DNA from: Thermoproteota archaeon | Lineage (GTDB): Archaea > Thermoproteota > Thermoprotei_A > Sulfolobales > Pyrodictiaceae | Assembly (NCBI GenBank): GCA_013153105.1 | Contig: JAADFC010000127.1 | Coordinates: 1-6,326, forward strand | Length of the DNA stretch: 6,326 bases | Reading direction: 5' to 3' | Shown here: positions 5,312 to 6,326 of the stretch, one piece after another | Layout: each line of letters starts with the position of its first letter | Numbering within the stretch: position 1 is the first letter of the stretch | Program-made: the position numbers and the translations under genes | Notes under the pieces: model-generated | What the model was told of the DNA's origin: nothing | Databases searched by the model: none | The model's input: the letters and a program-made list of their open reading frames with translations, nothing else

Positions 5312-6326
5312 CTAGCCCGAGGCCTCGAAGACAACCTCAACCCCGTAGGGGGTCTCCACGACAACCCTCCTCGCGTCCCCCGGGGCCGGCGCCACCTCGC
5401 CCAGCACCCAGGCCTCGAAGCCCCGGGAGGATGCAAGCTCCAGCAGCCTCGGCGCCGCCTCCCTCGGGGCGGCCATGAGCATTCCGACGCCCATGTTGAA
5501 GGTCCGGTACATCTCCTCCACCTCCACCCCGCCGAGGCGGCGGAGCAGCTCGAACACCCTCGGCGGCCTTGGGGCGTGGAGCCTCGCCTCTAGGCCGGGG
5601 GCGAGCATGCGCAGCGCCTTCGCCCAGCCGCCGCCGGTGAGGTGGGCCGCCGCCCTCGCCAGCCCCTCCTCGAGGGCTTCGAGCACCAGGTTTGAGTATA
5701 TCAGGGTGGGCTTGGAGAGCTCCCTGCCGATGTGGAGCCCCTCCACGGTGGCGTCGTAGCCGCCCAGCTTCTCCTCGACTATCCTCCTGGCCAGGCTGTA
5801 GCCGTTGGCGTGGAGGCCGCTGCTGGCGACGCCCACCAACACGTCGCCGGGCCTCGCCGCGCCGTAGCCCCGGGGCCTGGGGGCCTCGACGCCGAGCGCG
5901 GTGCAGACAACGTCGAAGCCCCGGGCGAGCCCGGGGAGTATCGCCGTCTCCCCGCCCAGCAGCCCCGCGCGGGCCTCGAGGCTGGCCCTCCTAAGCCCCT
6001 CCATTATCGAGCGGAAAGCAGCGGGGTCAGGCCTCGGGGCAGCGACATAGTCTACGAGGAGGACCGGCCTCCACCCCGCCGCGGCGAGGTCGTTCACGTT
6101 CATCGCCACACAGTCCCAGCCCGCGACCCAGAGGCTCCCCGTCCTCTCCAGCACCAACGTCTTAGTCCCCACCCCATCCACGTGGAGCGCCACCCTCCCC
6201 AGCCCGGGCACCTCAGCCCAGGAGGCGAAGCCCCCGAGACCCCCGTGGCGGATGCCCAGCCTCCGCAGCGTCTCCCCCACCGCCTCCAGCGCAGCACGGT
6301 TCAGCGACTCCTGCTCCTCGTGCCCC
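5312..6326 (-). CDS. purM: PurM, phosphoribosylformylglycinamidine cyclo-ligase (AIR synthetase), N-terminus cut by window edge
   Basis: PurM uses ATP to close the imidazole ring of FGAM, giving AIR, the precursor of PurE's substrate. The frame is open to the right edge; 337 residues are visible, against 345 for the whole E. coli enzyme. Numbering from the first full codon (6325), motifs are GGLGGFA (28-34), DGVGTK (50-55, nucleotide binding), AMNVNDL (74-80), LLGGETA (122-128), ASSGLHANGYSL (167-178), HLTGGG (228-233) and MYRTFNMGVGM (272-282), all in the usual PurM order. A GTG at 6280 is in frame, but the upstream codons read GHEEQESLNRAALEAV, a plausible continuation of the N-terminal helix after the family's 'AGVD' region, so the real start probably lies beyond the window. 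It is upstream of purE in the same direction. No key motif is missing in the visible part. Confidence 0.95.
   Translation of the reverse strand, partial: GHEEQESLNRAALEAVGETLRRLGIRHGGLGGFASWAEVPGLGRVALHVDGVGTKTLVLERTGSLWVAGWDCVAMNVNDLAAAGWRPVLLVDYVAAPRPDPAAFRSIMEGLRRASLEARAGLLGGETAILPGLARGFDVVCTALGVEAPRPRGYGAARPGDVLVGVASSGLHANGYSLARRIVEEKLGGYDATVEGLHIGRELSKPTLIYSNLVLEALEEGLARAAAHLTGGGWAKALRMLAPGLEARLHAPRPPRVFELLRRLGGVEVEEMYRTFNMGVGMLMAAPREAAPRLLELASSRGFEAWVLGEVAPAPGDARRVVVETPYGVEVVFEASG

Noticed and set aside
6278..6280. GTG at 6280 as the start of PurM
   Set aside because: The frame continues open to the window edge with helix-like sequence, and PurM proteins have a longer N-terminus before the GGLGG motif.
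1..6326. Mobile element, CRISPR array, tRNA or toxin-antitoxin system
   Set aside because: No repeat-spacer pattern, transposase motif, cloverleaf or small paired genes were seen; gene content is core metabolism with uniform codon use.

Overview
The window looks like chromosomal DNA from a hyperthermophilic archaeon, most likely a crenarchaeote. This is inferred from several signs. The DNA is very GC-rich, yet isoleucine is written mostly with ATA and arginine often with AGG. Two of the four visible gene starts have a near-perfect GGAGGTG Shine-Dalgarno seven bases upstream. All four visible starts are GTG or TTG, never ATG. The proteins (a CyaB-type CYTH protein, a split glutamate synthase, PurE, PurM) also have an archaeal look. 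No rRNA, tRNA, CRISPR or mobile element was seen.

Left part (1-901): the C-terminal end of an unrecognised + strand gene (3-218) runs tail-to-tail into, and overlaps, a minus-strand CYTH gene (170-742). The 159-base divergent gap that follows (743-901) holds a GC-rich hairpin, a TATA-like element, a 6-6-6 inverted repeat and a flanking 8-base direct repeat. It is the only candidate control region in the window.

Centre (902-4853): two coupled + strand genes together encode all four domains of a ferredoxin/NADPH-type glutamate synthase large subunit (GOGAT), but split and re-ordered. The first carries the FMN/iron-sulfur synthase barrel followed by what I read as the rudimentary 'central' domain. 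The second carries the glutaminase domain followed by the GXGXG beta-helix. The usual bacterial order in one chain is glutaminase, central, FMN barrel, GXGXG. The pair should convert glutamine plus 2-oxoglutarate to two glutamates. No reductase subunit or ferredoxin is encoded here.

Right part (4868-6326): a minus-strand purine pair, purM (running off the window) then purE, meets the glutamate synthase pair tail-to-tail across 14 bases, with a small hairpin at the junction. PurM makes AIR and PurE makes CAIR, consecutive steps of IMP synthesis. PurE lacks a histidine found in the E. coli enzyme, so its exact substrate is open.

The content is largely housekeeping metabolism. The most notable points are the glutamate synthase domain order, its extra cysteine, the PurE substitution and the structured divergent gap.
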